From: Pontiella desulfatans
GTDB taxonomy: Bacteria > Verrucomicrobiota > Kiritimatiellia > Kiritimatiellales > Pontiellaceae
DNA: 64,000 nt
Direction of reading: 5' to 3'
Assembly: GCF_900890425.1 (NCBI RefSeq)
Contig: NZ_CAAHFG010000004.1
Location: 304,798 to 368,797, forward strand
Positions 27,814-37,471 of this stretch are shown here, in pieces. How positions within the stretch are numbered: position 1 is the first letter of the stretch; each line of letters starts with the position of its first letter. The notes beneath the pieces are model-generated. The model ran no database searches and was not told the origin of the DNA. It was given only the letters and a program-made list of their open reading frames with translations. A program made the translations under genes and the position numbers.

Positions 27814-30800
27814 TTGAACAAAATTAAGTACCTCATCATTGTCGGGCTCGCTACCGCGTCTATCGCCCGGGCGGTCGATTATTATGTCGATGCGTCTTCA
27901 TCTGCAGGCGGAGACGGCAGTTTTTCCTCGCCTTTCCAGACCATCCAGTCGGCGGCAGATGCCATGGGTGCGGGCGACACCTGCCATATCCGCGGCGGAA
28001 CATACCACGAACCCGTTTCGGCCAACGGACTGAATGGAACAACCGGCTCGCCCATTACCTTTAAAAACTACAGCAACGAAGTGGTTATACTGGATGGATC
28101 GCGCCCGCTAACGGATCTTGGGTCTACCGGATGGACGCAACACAGCGGCACCATTTACAAAACCACGCTGAACACCGATATCTGGCAGCTTTACGTGGAT
28201 GGTGAAGTGATGATTTCCGCCCGCTGGCCCAATGCAAACTTTGACGACGGGTCGATCTGGGATAAATCGAGCTGGGCCGAAGGGGATGAATCGGCATCGT
28301 CCAACGGCCTTGCGGTGGACGACCCGCACGACGGCATCGACCTAGCCGCCAGTGGGCTGGATATGACCGGCGCCATGGCCATTCTGAATATCGGAAGCTG
28401 GAAGACCTGGACACGCGAAGTGGCCACCCACACCGCAGGTTCGAACAGCTTCACTTATGCACCGGCCACAACCTACCTGACCTACAGCCACTACTATTAT
28501 CTGGAAGGCAAACTCAACCTGCTCGATGCCGAAAAGGAGTGGTTTTTCGATACCGCCACTAAGACCCTCTACCTATGGGTTCCCGGGGGAGGAAGCCCTT
28601 CCGGGGATATCCGCGGAAAGACCCAGACCTATGCCTTCAATATCACCAATTCACAGCATATCAATCTGGAGGGCCTCGATTTTTTCGGCACCACCTTCCG
28701 CTTCTACCGATCGCCGTTCATCACCGTCAGGGATTGCGACCTGCTCTACCCCAGCTGTTCCAAACGCATGCTGGGCATCGTTGCCGAACCCGAAACCTCC
28801 ACCATCGAGGAGCGCCAGCGTTATACCCAGACGGAATCTGCAGTCATCAACTGCACCTTCAGGTATGCCGAAAGCCATGCACTGCACATGAAGGGAAAAA
28901 ACAACCTCGTGGAAAACTGTCTTTTTGAATACACCGACTGGAGTTCCTCCGAACTCCCATACTTGATGTCCACCATCCTGATGGATGGAGACGACGCCCT
29001 TTTCCGGCGTAACACCTCCCATACGTCCGGTGCATCCGAATTTTTCAGCGTCGGTAACGGCCTGCGTCAGATCATGGAATACAACGATATTTCCCAACAT
29101 GGATTATTGCAAACCGACGGCGCCGCAGCGCAGGTCACCATCCAGGCTCAGCCCGGAAGCGTAATTCGCTATAACTGGTTCCACGACACGCCGCAACATG
29201 GTGCCCGCTTCGACGCCCCCATCCCTCCGGTCACGTGGGGTTCCAACGGCCTGATGCACCACAACGTGGGCTGGAATTGCGGTGCAGATGTGGTGATGAT
29301 CAAGGGCGAAGACCATTTCTGTTACAACCACACCGCCCTGGACAGTGGTGCAAATGATGTGATCATCCTCGACGATCCCGGCTTTGGCGGAACCCTGACG
29401 CGCAACAATGCCGCGGGCAAGCTCTCAGGCCACCGGACCATTTATGCCGGTATCCCCGGCTCTACCGACCACAACTGGAACGGGTATGTGACCGGAACCG
29501 ACGTCAAAGGCCAACTACTGGAACCGGAGTTCCGGGATTTCCGACCCCGGGCCGGCTCTGACCTCATTGATGCCGGAACGAATGTGGCAGGCATTACCAC
29601 TGGTACTCTGGGGATGGCGCCCGATATAGGCGCCTATGAATATGGCGCCGACAACTACTGGATACCGGGCTATCAATCCTCTGCCGCCTCCCATCCCATT
29701 CCACCAAACAATGCAAGCGTGCAGGACAAGAACCGGGACCTGATCTGGCTGGGCGGATATAAGGGAGCTTCTTTCGATGTATACTTCGGCACCAATGCCT
29801 CAATGGTTGCAGCCGCCTCGACGGCCTCGCCCGAATTTCAGGGCAACCAGACCAACAATATTTTTGCGCCAACCTACCCTCCCGGCAACAACACCTGGTT
29901 CTGGCGCATCGATACCATTGCTCCAACCGGCACCGTGAAAGGTTCCACCTGGCAATACACCATTCCGGACGGACTTCAGACCGGAGACGTGGTCTCCAGC
30001 CCGCTGGACGATTCCTGGGTCTTTCATGGAGATACAAATAACTTCGGATCATCGACTCAGCTGCGGATGCGCGACTATCAGGGTTTCGGGTCGCGTATTT
30101 CCTTTCTTAAATTTTCCGTCGCCCTTCCCTCGAACAGTGTAATGTCATCCGCTGTACTCCGAATCCGCACACGCGATAATCCGATTTCCGATACGACGGT
30201 TCGGTCAGTCCCTGACAACAACTGGGAAGAGGCAACGATTACGGGTATCAACTATCCCGCCGTTGGCGGCGCGTTGGATACCCGAACCAATCTTTTCTCC
30301 CAGACCTGGTACCAATTTGATGTCGGCGGATTTGTAAACAGCACCGGCATCTGGTCGCTTGCGCTCACGTCCCCCCACAATGACAGCGCTCGGGATTTCA
30401 ACAGTAAGGAAGCCCCCTATGCACCGGAGCTGATAGTCAGCTACACCCTCACTGATTCAGATGGTGACGGCTTGTCTGACCTATGGGAAATCAAGTATTT
30501 CTCGAGCCTCTCTTATTCGGATGGCACCGGCGACGCGGACCTGGACGGCCTAAGTGATTATGGTGAATTCATTGCCGGAACAGATCCGACCGCATCGGCT
30601 TCAGTACTGGCTGTATCTGTCGTCGGAACAGATGGAACCAACCATTTGATCCTCGATTGGCCCAGCGTATCCAATCGGACCTATGCGGTGTCCGGTACCA
30701 CTAACCAGACGGTGCCTATATGGCATCCGGTAATAACGAACATTGCCGCAATACCGCCTATGAACTCAGAAACAGTTACCACCGAAAATGCATCCGGTGA

Positions 30801-30855
30801 ATTCTTCCGAATCGAGGTTAAACACAATGCCATCCATGAGCATCCCGAGGCGTAA
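27814..30855 (+). CDS. Exported parallel beta-helix protein with DNRLRE-like and Asp-rich C-terminal modules, TTG start
   Basis: A 1013-residue exported protein. Translation appears to start at TTG 27814, eight bases after AGGGA that overlaps the end of the preceding gene; the signal peptide is MNKIKYLIIVGLATASIARA. The N terminus (DYYVDASSSAGGDGSFSSPFQ) is almost the same as in the 18151 protein, and LYVDGEVMISARWPN lies near residue 130, followed by the segment GAMAILNIGSWKTW that is nearly repeated in the 2758 protein. The helix runs to about 600. A fibronectin-like segment, a DNRLRE-like domain (SFLKFSVALPSNSVMSSAVL near 765), an Asp-rich Ca-binding-like motif (DSDGDGLSDLWE near 888) and an Arg/Lys-containing terminus follow. 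Enzyme class is not decidable. Confidence 0.78.
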   Translation: MNKIKYLIIVGLATASIARAVDYYVDASSSAGGDGSFSSPFQTIQSAADAMGAGDTCHIRGGTYHEPVSANGLNGTTGSPITFKNYSNEVVILDGSRPLTDLGSTGWTQHSGTIYKTTLNTDIWQLYVDGEVMISARWPNANFDDGSIWDKSSWAEGDESASSNGLAVDDPHDGIDLAASGLDMTGAMAILNIGSWKTWTREVATHTAGSNSFTYAPATTYLTYSHYYYLEGKLNLLDAEKEWFFDTATKTLYLWVPGGGSPSGDIRGKTQTYAFNITNSQHINLEGLDFFGTTFRFYRSPFITVRDCDLLYPSCSKRMLGIVAEPETSTIEERQRYTQTESAVINCTFRYAESHALHMKGKNNLVENCLFEYTDWSSSELPYLMSTILMDGDDALFRRNTSHTSGASEFFSVGNGLRQIMEYNDISQHGLLQTDGAAAQVTIQAQPGSVIRYNWFHDTPQHGARFDAPIPPVTWGSNGLMHHNVGWNCGADVVMIKGEDHFCYNHTALDSGANDVIILDDPGFGGTLTRNNAAGKLSGHRTIYAGIPGSTDHNWNGYVTGTDVKGQLLEPEFRDFRPRAGSDLIDAGTNVAGITTGTLGMAPDIGAYEYGADNYWIPGYQSSAASHPIPPNNASVQDKNRDLIWLGGYKGASFDVYFGTNASMVAAASTASPEFQGNQTNNIFAPTYPPGNNTWFWRIDTIAPTGTVKGSTWQYTIPDGLQTGDVVSSPLDDSWVFHGDTNNFGSSTQLRMRDYQGFGSRISFLKFSVALPSNSVMSSAVLRIRTRDNPISDTTVRSVPDNNWEEATITGINYPAVGGALDTRTNLFSQTWYQFDVGGFVNSTGIWSLALTSPHNDSARDFNSKEAPYAPELIVSYTLTDSDGDGLSDLWEIKYFSSLSYSDGTGDADLDGLSDYGEFIAGTDPTASASVLAVSVVGTDGTNHLILDWPSVSNRTYAVSGTTNQTVPIWHPVITNIAAIPPMNSETVTTENASGEFFRIEVKHNAIHEHPEA

Positions 30856-30912
30856 ACGTCTCAGAAAGGCTGCCTTGATTCTTCGGAGCTCTACCGCCGG
30901 ACGGTTACCGGA

Positions 30913-31974
30913 TTATTCCGGTGCCGGTGCCGTTGATTCACGTTCTACAATGTGAGCGGTAACGCGGATTTCGCGTGGCGCGGACTTCTTTTCCGTATCG
31001 CTGATGCGTTCCAGATAGAGTTCAACCGCTCTTCTCCCGATCTCCTCGGGATGCTGGTCAAATGTTGTCAGCGCTGGATTCGTAGCCTGGCTCCACGCCA
31101 GGTTTCCACAACTGAGCACAGAAATGTCTGAGGGAATGTTCAGCCTTGCAGTCTTAATAGCCTGATATACTGAAGGGACCAGGCCTTCACTGTAACAGAA
31201 TACGGCCGTTGGATACTCCTCTTCCTGTAGCGTGGCGATCAGCTCACCGGTGTCTGTGGTATTAAGCGCTAAATCAACCTTCTTGCAGACGGCTCCATCG
31301 GCTTCGCGAACCGCTTCAACGAAACCCTGCTCCCTCAGCCGGGCTGTACTCACATTCTCTTTTTCCCCGATAAACAAGAGCCGACGGTGTCCCAGCTCCA
31401 GAAAATGGAGCGCTGCATCCCGGCCAATAGAGACATCGTCGCTGCCCACAAAATCGGTTTTGAATTGTGCCATTTCACGGTCGATGACGATCATTGGAAT
31501 ACCGCGTTGATAGATTTCCTGGAAGTAGGCTTGCTCAAACTCCTCAGAACCAACCCTGAGAATAACGCCCTCGACCTGCCGCTCGACTAACTCATGAATA
31601 ATTTTCTTCTGAATAGGATTCTCAGGCGACACATAGGTTTCCGGGTTCCACGCATGCAGCATAAGGTGTCCATGCTCAATCAGGGCTTCATTAATGCCCT
31701 CAACAACCCGACCTAGAAAACCGCTTCCGGATACGGTCACCCCGACCATACGGGTGGATCCTGTTGCCATGCTGCGCGCTGCCGTGTTCGGACGGTAGTT
31801 CAGTTTTTCAGCCGCTTCACGAACCTTTAAACAGGTAGTATCGGAATAGAGCGCCTCACTACCGCCGAGAATACGCGAAACCGTACTGACATCCACCCCG
31901 GCTTCCTGCGCAACATCTTTAAGGCCAATTCGCCGGGGACGCCCGTTTTTCTTTTCTTTATCGTTTTTAAGCAT
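30913..31974 (-). CDS. LacI-family transcriptional repressor of the locus
   Basis: A 353-residue LacI/GalR-type regulator. The helix-turn-helix is GLKDVAQEAGVDVSTVSRIL near residues 17-36, the hinge region is NYRPNTAARSMATGST near 60-75, and the remaining 280 residues form a periplasmic-binding-protein-like ligand domain (VGVTVSGSGFLGRVVEGIN, GIPMIVIDREM, HRRLLFIGEKENVSTARLREQGF). A charged extension of about 14 residues precedes the DNA-binding domain. It is convergent with the beta-helix gene at 27814. An operator of the locus type lies 44-57 bases upstream of its start, so it probably represses itself as well as the enzyme genes. The inducer is unknown; a fucose- or fructose-containing oligosaccharide or its phosphate is the obvious guess. 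Confidence 0.93.
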   Translation of the reverse strand: MLKNDKEKKNGRPRRIGLKDVAQEAGVDVSTVSRILGGSEALYSDTTCLKVREAAEKLNYRPNTAARSMATGSTRMVGVTVSGSGFLGRVVEGINEALIEHGHLMLHAWNPETYVSPENPIQKKIIHELVERQVEGVILRVGSEEFEQAYFQEIYQRGIPMIVIDREMAQFKTDFVGSDDVSIGRDAALHFLELGHRRLLFIGEKENVSTARLREQGFVEAVREADGAVCKKVDLALNTTDTGELIATLQEEEYPTAVFCYSEGLVPSVYQAIKTARLNIPSDISVLSCGNLAWSQATNPALTTFDQHPEEIGRRAVELYLERISDTEKKSAPREIRVTAHIVERESTAPAPE

Positions 31975-32017
31975 GCCCTATTATTTCAATAGAAACGGCC
32001 AAAAGACGAGCAGTAAA

Positions 32018-32031
32018 AACAACCGCTTGCA
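32018..32031 (+). promoter_or_regulatory. LacI-type operator, copy 5, upstream of the repressor gene
   Basis: AACAACCGCTTGCA fits the locus consensus WACAANCGYTTGCA and lies 44-57 bases before the start of the LacI-family gene, consistent with autoregulation. Confidence 0.75.
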
Positions 32032-32172
32032 CCGTTTATAATGCACTGCATTTGTTCTTTATGCATCCTCCGGTCTGTTCAGAAGAAGACCCTTCTCCTG
32101 CCTGCAGTTTAGGTCGTCTGGAAAAGGCTTCGTAGGGAACACCGAACCGATCCGGATCGCGCATAACGTCGC

Positions 32173-32213
32173 GAGGCCGGACACCTCTCTTGACTGCCTT
32201 CTCATCCTATCTA
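32173..32213 (-). mobile_element. Orphan end of an IS110/IS1111-type element
   Basis: About 41 bases (GAGGCCGGACACCTC ... CTTCTCATCCTATCTAC) are identical to the transposase-5' end of the copy at 39408-40880, with no transposase attached. It is a leftover end from a deletion or an older insertion. Beyond it, 32235-32267 holds an imperfect hairpin (CACGTTT ... AAACGTG). The remainder of 31975-32316, apart from the operator at 32018, shows no gene. Confidence 0.75.
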
Positions 32214-32319
32214 CACCCACTCCTTGATGCAGCTCACGTTTACCCACTGCGGAGCATGGGAAACGTGCATTCCATCAAAGCCTCTCCCGGAAATGGGACA
32301 TGAATCGAATGGCACTCTT

Positions 32320-32611
32320 ATGAGAAGTCCTGTCAATATACAATAATCCGGCGAGACGGATTCCAAACCATTGCCACTTCATTCCTGTCGTGCTCTTATC
32401 CGCACTCTTCAATGGATCTGCTTTTGATCCGGTACACTTTAGGATCCGTCATGGGGCGCTGCCATCTTCCTTCCGAGCTATTAAACAAGCCCAAGCATAG
32501 GCTTTTGCTCCAGTGCCATGTCGCAGTCTCCCGGCCGGGACATCTATGATGTGACTGGTTTTTCTTCCGACTTATTCTCCTGTTTTTTCCTATCTCTATA
32601 CGGCCACTAAA
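32320..32611 (-). ncRNA. Long non-coding IS110-type end, possible bridge RNA region (copy 1)
   Basis: This stretch has no open frame but is clearly homologous to 39410-39715 in copy 2. Conserved small hairpins include GTGC-tcttatcc-GCAC (32390-32405) and GGATC-tgctttt-GATCC (32414-32430); loop bases differ slightly between copies. IS110-family elements of the IS1111 group are known to encode a guide (bridge) RNA in the end after the transposase. Assignment here is by position and conservation only; the transcribed strand is assumed. Confidence 0.4.
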
Positions 32612-33659
32612 CTAAGCGGCACGAAGCTGTTCCTTGAGTGTTTGTCGATGACTTGGGTCATAGGCCGCTTGGTCGGCCCATAAGCGATGCAGCATAACTG
32701 CAAGCTTGCGGGCCACAGCAACCACTGCGCGTTTTTTAGCGTTCTTTCCGCCCCGTTCAGCGAGCTTGAACCCGAACTCTCTGAGCTCACACTCCGGCCC
32801 GAATGCTCCCAAAATATAGTGAGCACACCCGACAAGAAGGCGGCGCAACTCCGCATTTCCAGCCTTGGTTATGGGGAGCTGTCTGTCCGTCTCCCCGGAC
32901 TGGTCCCGCCGCGGCACCAACCCGAGGAACGGTCCGACATCACGACTTTTCTTGAACCGCTGAGGATCCTCAAGTGTCAGCACGTAGGCCAGCCCCACTC
33001 CCTGCACTGCCCTCAAGAGAGCGGTTTCAGGATACTTTTGCGTGCTGATGGCCTTAATTCGTTTATCATATTCCGCGATCTTGCCCGTCTGCCATTCAAT
33101 GCTTTCGAGCACAAGTTCAAGCTCCTCCCTCAGCTCGCTCGATAGTTCTTCGCGAGCCCGCGTATGAAAACACGTTGCGCTGCATTTTGAAATGCGCTCA
33201 CCAAAACCCTTGACCACACACCTTACATGAGCGACCTGCATCTTCCGGCTCTTCACCAGCAGTTCCCTTGCCTTAATGTTGATCAGATCGACCTGGGATT
33301 CACGGCTACGATGTTGAATTGGATGCAGCAGTTTCCGGTCAAGCCGGGCAATACGCGCAAGCATTTCTGCATCGCGCACATCGCTCTTTTCATTGCTGTC
33401 CCAGATCGCCCTCAGCTTGCGAGGATTGCCCACTAAAACCTCATGTCCGAACTGCTTGAGTTCATGGCTTACCCATTGCCGAATGGGTTCCCGCCTCAAT
33501 GACAATCAGCGCCGGAGCCTGCCTCTTAAAGGCTTTTCGAATCGCTGAGGCCGTGTTGCCTACTGTATTGCGGGATATAACCTGACCCTCATGATCGAGA
33601 ATGCAGATGCAATGTTTCCGGTCTCCCATATCTATTCCGATTGTGTTACGTTCTTTCAT
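32612..33659 (-). pseudogene. IS110-family transposase, frameshifted (copy 1)
   Basis: The N-terminal 60 residues (MKERNTIGIDMGDRKHCICIL, the RuvC-like DEDD domain start) read from 33659 and continue in another frame from about 33480 (HELKQFGHEVLVGNPRKLRAIW). Comparison with copy 2 shows one extra base near 33477 (CCCATTGCC against CCCAGGCC), which breaks the frame. The second part carries the Transposase_20-type region (VQGVGLAYVLTLEDPQRF, DVGPFLGLVPRRDQSG) and a basic, helical C terminus. Total length when joined is about 345 residues, as normal for the family. A single base change inactivated it, so the insertion is probably fairly recent. Confidence 0.88.
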
Positions 33660-33796
33660 GTCCGGTCTCCTTTTGCACCTTGAGTGCGTTTATTGGTTGA
33701 GCGTGATTTTATCACAGCTCGTATGGAGGCCGGACACCTCTATTTACTGACTTCTCATCCTATCTTCCTTAAGCATAACTACCGCCCATTAAGGGA

Positions 33797-33901
33797 GCAG
33801 GCGAGCCGCCTGCGGTACAACTCGTTCCGCTGTCCCTAGTGGCTTTGGGACCCGCTAGAAGCGGGCGATACGGAAAAACGTACCGCAGGCGGCTCGCCTG
33901 C
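33797..33901. repeat. REPIN-like inverted pair of palindromic repeats
   Basis: A 22-base sequence (GCAGGCGAGCCGCCTGC then GGTAC) at 33797-33818 recurs as an exact reverse complement at 33880-33901. Each copy is itself nearly palindromic (GCAGGCG / CGCCTGC), and the 61-base spacer holds another hairpin (CCCGC tagaa GCGGG). This architecture, two inverted REP-like units around a spacer, is that of a REPIN. It sits between the IS element and the terminator of the sulfatase/GH29 operon. Confidence 0.7.
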
Positions 33902-33994
33902 CCGAAACAAAGCCAGAAACTGAGATACCCATGCAAACAGTCCTTAAGGAAGTGCTATTCGGACATGAATCTTTTATTTGTCCCTCAGATAAAA

Positions 33995-34025
33995 AAAAGC
34001 GGCCCAACTGGTGAGCCGCTTTTCA
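33995..34025 (-). terminator. Rho-independent terminator of the sulfatase/GH29 operon
   Basis: On the minus strand AAAAGCGGC pairs with GCCGCTTTT across an 11-base loop and is followed by eight T. It lies about 20 bases after the stop of the GH29 gene at 34044. Confidence 0.85.
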
Positions 34026-34043
34026 TCCACTATTTCGTGAACG

Positions 34044-35582
34044 CTATTTAACGCCGGTGATTTTCAGCGTAAAGACGTGGTTGCAGGGTAACTTGCTTGG
34101 GTTGAGGCGAGGAAGTTCCACTTCAATTCCACCATCTTCCTTTTCCCATTCCAGTTCGCCATCAACGCCCAGCATGGTGACTTTGGATCCTTTGCTGAGT
34201 TCAATATCTTTAATCTCAAACTCATCCTCATCCGGCAGTTCCGTGATCATGGCGTAGACCGTATCGCCCTTGGCGGTGAAGTAACACTCTTTGCGCGCCT
34301 GGCCTTCTTTCGGATATTTAGCCATTTCAATGATCGGATCCGGCACGCCGTGATGGAATTCCTCTTTGGTGTATTCCTTAATTTCACCCGCACTCCACTG
34401 GCAGTCCTTTTTCCAACGGCGCGTTTCGAAGATCGCTTCGCCGTTCACTTCGAGCCATTCACCGATCTGGATCAGGCGGTCTTCCATCACAATCGGAATA
34501 CGGCCGTCGGCGGTCGGGCCGATATCGAGCAGAAAGTTGCCGCCGCGCGATACAATATCGCAGAGCATATAGATCAGCAGCTCTCCGGTATTATAATCAT
34601 CGAAGGTTTCTACCCGGCTGAAACCGAAGGATTTCCCAATGCCGCGGTTTTCTTCCCAGAGAATGCTAGGATCTGCAAAGCCGGATCCGTATTCCGTAGT
34701 AAAATAACCGCCGTGTTTCTTGCGCACCTTGCCCCAACGGTCGTTGATGACGACTTCATCTTTGTTAGGCGCGTGATTATAGAGCCAGGCTAACGCCGGC
34801 TTTGTGCCCCACTTCTCATCATCCATCCACCAATCGCCGTCGGAAAAAATGACCGCCGGTTGATATCGATTCACAATATCCTTAATCTGAGGAACCATGA
34901 CTTCATCAATATATTTTTTACGACCCTCTTCCGGCAGGTTCATCTTGCGCTTAGGACCGGTGGTCGGCTGTTCCGCTTCCGGCCAATAGGGATTAAACCA
35001 ATCCCAGATGGAATAATAGAGTCCCATCTTAATGCCGCCTTCATCGCGTACCGCTTTGGTCAGGTCGCCGACCAAATCGCGTTTCGGCCCCGAATCAACG
35101 GAGTTCCAGGCCATACCGAAACTTGTGGAGGCTTCCTTGCTCGGCCAGAGGCAGTAGCCGTCGTGGTGTTTGGAGGTCAGTACCACATATTTTGCACCGC
35201 TGCGCTTGAAGACTTTCGCCCAATGCTCCGGCTCAAACATTTCGCAGGTAAACTGATCGCGAAAATCGGAATATTCAAAATCCTCACCATACACCCGGTT
35301 ATGAAATTGCTGTGTGGCATCCGCCCGGCCGACAGCGGCAGCATGCTTACCGGACTGATCGCCATCCTTGGCATGCCAATACCATTCGGCATAGGTACCG
35401 CGCGGCGCAAACGCCGGAACAGAATAAAGCCCCCAGTGAATAAAGATGCCGAACTTGGCATCCGGAAACCATTGCGGGGTTTCGCGGGAATCGAGCGATT
35501 CCCAGGTCGGCTCATAGGTTTTCTCTGCAAAAGAGGCCGTAACGGCCGTCAGAGCCCATGCAGTAATCATCATTTTTTTCAT
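34044..35582 (-). CDS. GH29-type alpha-L-fucosidase with C-terminal beta-sandwich
   Basis: A 512-residue exported GH29 enzyme. ATG 35582 has GGAG eight bases upstream and begins the signal peptide MKKMMITAWALTAVTASFA; a frame open further upstream overlaps the sulfatase gene and is not used. Motifs: GIFIHWGLYSVPAFAPRGTYAEWYW near residue 45, VVLTSKHHDGYCLWPS near 125, AVIFSDGDWW near 225 with the nucleophile Asp, VINDRWG near 255, and GNFLLDIGPTADG near 335. The C-terminal sandwich covers about residues 400-512. It closes the sulfatase-sulfatase-GH29 operon, which points to a sulfated fucan: the sulfatases would expose the fucose that this enzyme cleaves. It belongs to the GH29 type with the long first loop. 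Confidence 0.92.
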   Translation of the reverse strand: MKKMMITAWALTAVTASFAEKTYEPTWESLDSRETPQWFPDAKFGIFIHWGLYSVPAFAPRGTYAEWYWHAKDGDQSGKHAAAVGRADATQQFHNRVYGEDFEYSDFRDQFTCEMFEPEHWAKVFKRSGAKYVVLTSKHHDGYCLWPSKEASTSFGMAWNSVDSGPKRDLVGDLTKAVRDEGGIKMGLYYSIWDWFNPYWPEAEQPTTGPKRKMNLPEEGRKKYIDEVMVPQIKDIVNRYQPAVIFSDGDWWMDDEKWGTKPALAWLYNHAPNKDEVVINDRWGKVRKKHGGYFTTEYGSGFADPSILWEENRGIGKSFGFSRVETFDDYNTGELLIYMLCDIVSRGGNFLLDIGPTADGRIPIVMEDRLIQIGEWLEVNGEAIFETRRWKKDCQWSAGEIKEYTKEEFHHGVPDPIIEMAKYPKEGQARKECYFTAKGDTVYAMITELPDEDEFEIKDIELSKGSKVTMLGVDGELEWEKEDGGIEVELPRLNPSKLPCNHVFTLKITGVK

Positions 35583-35604
35583 TATTTTCTCTCCGTAAAT
35601 CATT

Positions 35605-37458
35605 CTATTGGTTTTTGCCGGGCTTCGGCTCCCAGTTCCGGGTCGGATGATCCTGATCCAGTCTTTGCGGGGGGACGCGTCCATAGGATGGATCATAAAT
35701 CGGAATCCCCATGCCTTCGGGCGTCTGCCATCCGGCTTTCGGCTGATGGGTGATATATACATAATACGGCGTAGCTTCGCGGCCACCGCCGATGAATAAA
35801 GGCGACAGTTCCACCAGCCCCTTTTTCAACTTCACGTTAAAGGTCACCTCTTTGGCGCCCTCAGGGATTTCCCTGGTTTTATCCACATCGGCAACACGCA
35901 TGCGCGCCTGCTTAAAATCAAATCCTTTATACCCATTGGCCGCATTGATCGGCTTATCGGCTTCGACCGGCCAGCGGCGCAGTGAAATTTCATATTCCCC
36001 ATCACGGACCACCTCCACCGCCCAGTGGGCCGGCTTGGCCATGGCGCCATGCATGACGTGCGGCTGATACCACGGCACATTCGCCGTCAACCAATCGTGT
36101 GAGGACAGGGCTACCACCGGCGATTCGTCCGAACCGATTTTCATATAGCTGGTCAGATGATGTTCACTGGACACCTCTTTCCAGAAGGTTTCATAGTTCC
36201 CGCGCAGCTGCTCAAAAACTTCGGGATGCTGGTCTTTCAGATCGGTCAGCTGACCGGGATCGTTCCGGATATCAAAAAGTTCTTCGCCGTTCACCAACCG
36301 CCATTGATCGGTCATTACAGCACTCTTGCGCCATTTTATCGGATCCACAACGCGCTGAGATTCCACTACCAATGAACGGTCGGGCCACTGACTTCCATCG
36401 GAATAGAGCAGGTCACGAATAGTGGTCCCGTCGAATTCGAGCTCCGGTGCTTCCAATCCGCAGAGATCAATAAAGGTGGGCAGCATATCAAGGTGGGCCG
36501 TCAGTTGTTTTACGCTTTTACCCGCAGGAATTTTTCCATCGGGCCAGCGCATGATAAACGGCACCCGATGACCGCCGTCATACTCCGAATTTTTCTGACC
36601 GCGCATCCCGGCATTAAAACCGACGCCTTTATACAGTCCGCCGGATGTGCCGTTATCCGTGGTGAAGATCAGAATGGTATTATCGGCAACACCCAGCTCA
36701 TCCAGCCGCGTCATCAGTTTCGCCATATTGTCATCAATATTGGTCACCATGCCGTAGAATTCAGTCTTGGAAACCCCCTCTTTCCCTTCGTAGGGTTTGG
36801 TATACTCCTCCGGACAATAAAACGGGCCATGGGGTGCATTCGGCGCAATATAGGCAAAGAACGGCTGATCCTTTTTAACGTGATCCTCGATGAAGGCGAT
36901 GCCCTCCTCAAACCAGACATCGGTGCAGAACCCTTCAAACGTTTGCCAGGTTCCATTTTTCATGTAGCTGTCATCAAAATAGTCATTCCCCCAATAATCC
37001 GGAGCCTGACCGACCCCGCCGGCGCCATGATAAACCGTATAGGTAAACCCACGATCTTCCGGACGGTACGGATAGCAGTCGCCCAAATGCCACTTCCCGA
37101 AAATACCGGTTGCATAGCCGTTATCTTTAAAAATGTCGGCCATGGTCACTTCGCGTTCCCGCAGCATGTTCCGGCCCTGCACCGTATGCCACACCCCGAC
37201 CCGGGCGGAATACCGGCCGGTCATCAGCGCTGAACGCGTCGGCGCACAGGTGGGATCCACATGATAGTTATCCAACTGAAGGCCCTGAGTGCGCAGGCGG
37301 TCAATGTTCGGCGTCTGGATGACGGTGTTGCCATTGCAACCAAGATCGCCATAGCCCTGATCGTCCGTAATCACGATCACCACATTCGGCTTTTCAGCGG
37401 ATGCAGCCACCGCGCCGAAAACAAGCCCTGTAACAACACATAGTTTCAGTATGTTCAT
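35605..37458 (-). CDS. S1-type sulfatase with C-terminal extension
   Basis: A 617-residue exported formylglycine sulfatase. Signal peptide [21 protein letters not shown]; metal-binding [14 protein letters not shown] near residue 30; modification site C71-A-P-T-R, with Thr where Ser is more common; [18 protein letters not shown] near 120; and [10 protein letters not shown] near 255. Residues about 430-617 extend beyond the usual core and look like a beta-rich accessory domain ([20 protein letters not shown]). The catalytic Cys must be converted by a formylglycine-generating enzyme, not encoded in this window. It is the middle gene of the operon, 13 bases after the first sulfatase and 22 bases before the GH29. 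The sulfate position attacked is not readable. Confidence 0.92.
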   Translation of the reverse strand: MNILKLCVVTGLVFGAVAASAEKPNVVIVITDDQGYGDLGCNGNTVIQTPNIDRLRTQGLQLDNYHVDPTCAPTRSALMTGRYSARVGVWHTVQGRNMLREREVTMADIFKDNGYATGIFGKWHLGDCYPYRPEDRGFTYTVYHGAGGVGQAPDYWGNDYFDDSYMKNGTWQTFEGFCTDVWFEEGIAFIEDHVKKDQPFFAYIAPNAPHGPFYCPEEYTKPYEGKEGVSKTEFYGMVTNIDDNMAKLMTRLDELGVADNTILIFTTDNGTSGGLYKGVGFNAGMRGQKNSEYDGGHRVPFIMRWPDGKIPAGKSVKQLTAHLDMLPTFIDLCGLEAPELEFDGTTIRDLLYSDGSQWPDRSLVVESQRVVDPIKWRKSAVMTDQWRLVNGEELFDIRNDPGQLTDLKDQHPEVFEQLRGNYETFWKEVSSEHHLTSYMKIGSDESPVVALSSHDWLTANVPWYQPHVMHGAMAKPAHWAVEVVRDGEYEISLRRWPVEADKPINAANGYKGFDFKQARMRVADVDKTREIPEGAKEVTFNVKLKKGLVELSPLFIGGGREATPYYVYITHQPKAGWQTPEGMGIPIYDPSYGRVPPQRLDQDHPTRNWEPKPGKNQ

Positions 37459-37471
37459 CCTATCCCTATTT

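Larger units (their letters stand above)
32317..33763 (-). mobile_element. IS110/IS1111-type insertion sequence, copy 1 (inactive)
   Basis: The unit comprises a frameshifted transposase gene plus a long non-coding end of about 290 bases downstream of it. Its ends carry imperfect subterminal inverted repeats, ATGAGAAGTCCTGTC at 32320 and the reverse complement of ATGAGAAGTCAG at 33748-33759. In each copy the two ends resemble each other more than the ends of the other copy (AAGTC here, AAGGCA in copy 2). No target duplication is visible, as expected for this family. Confidence 0.8.
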
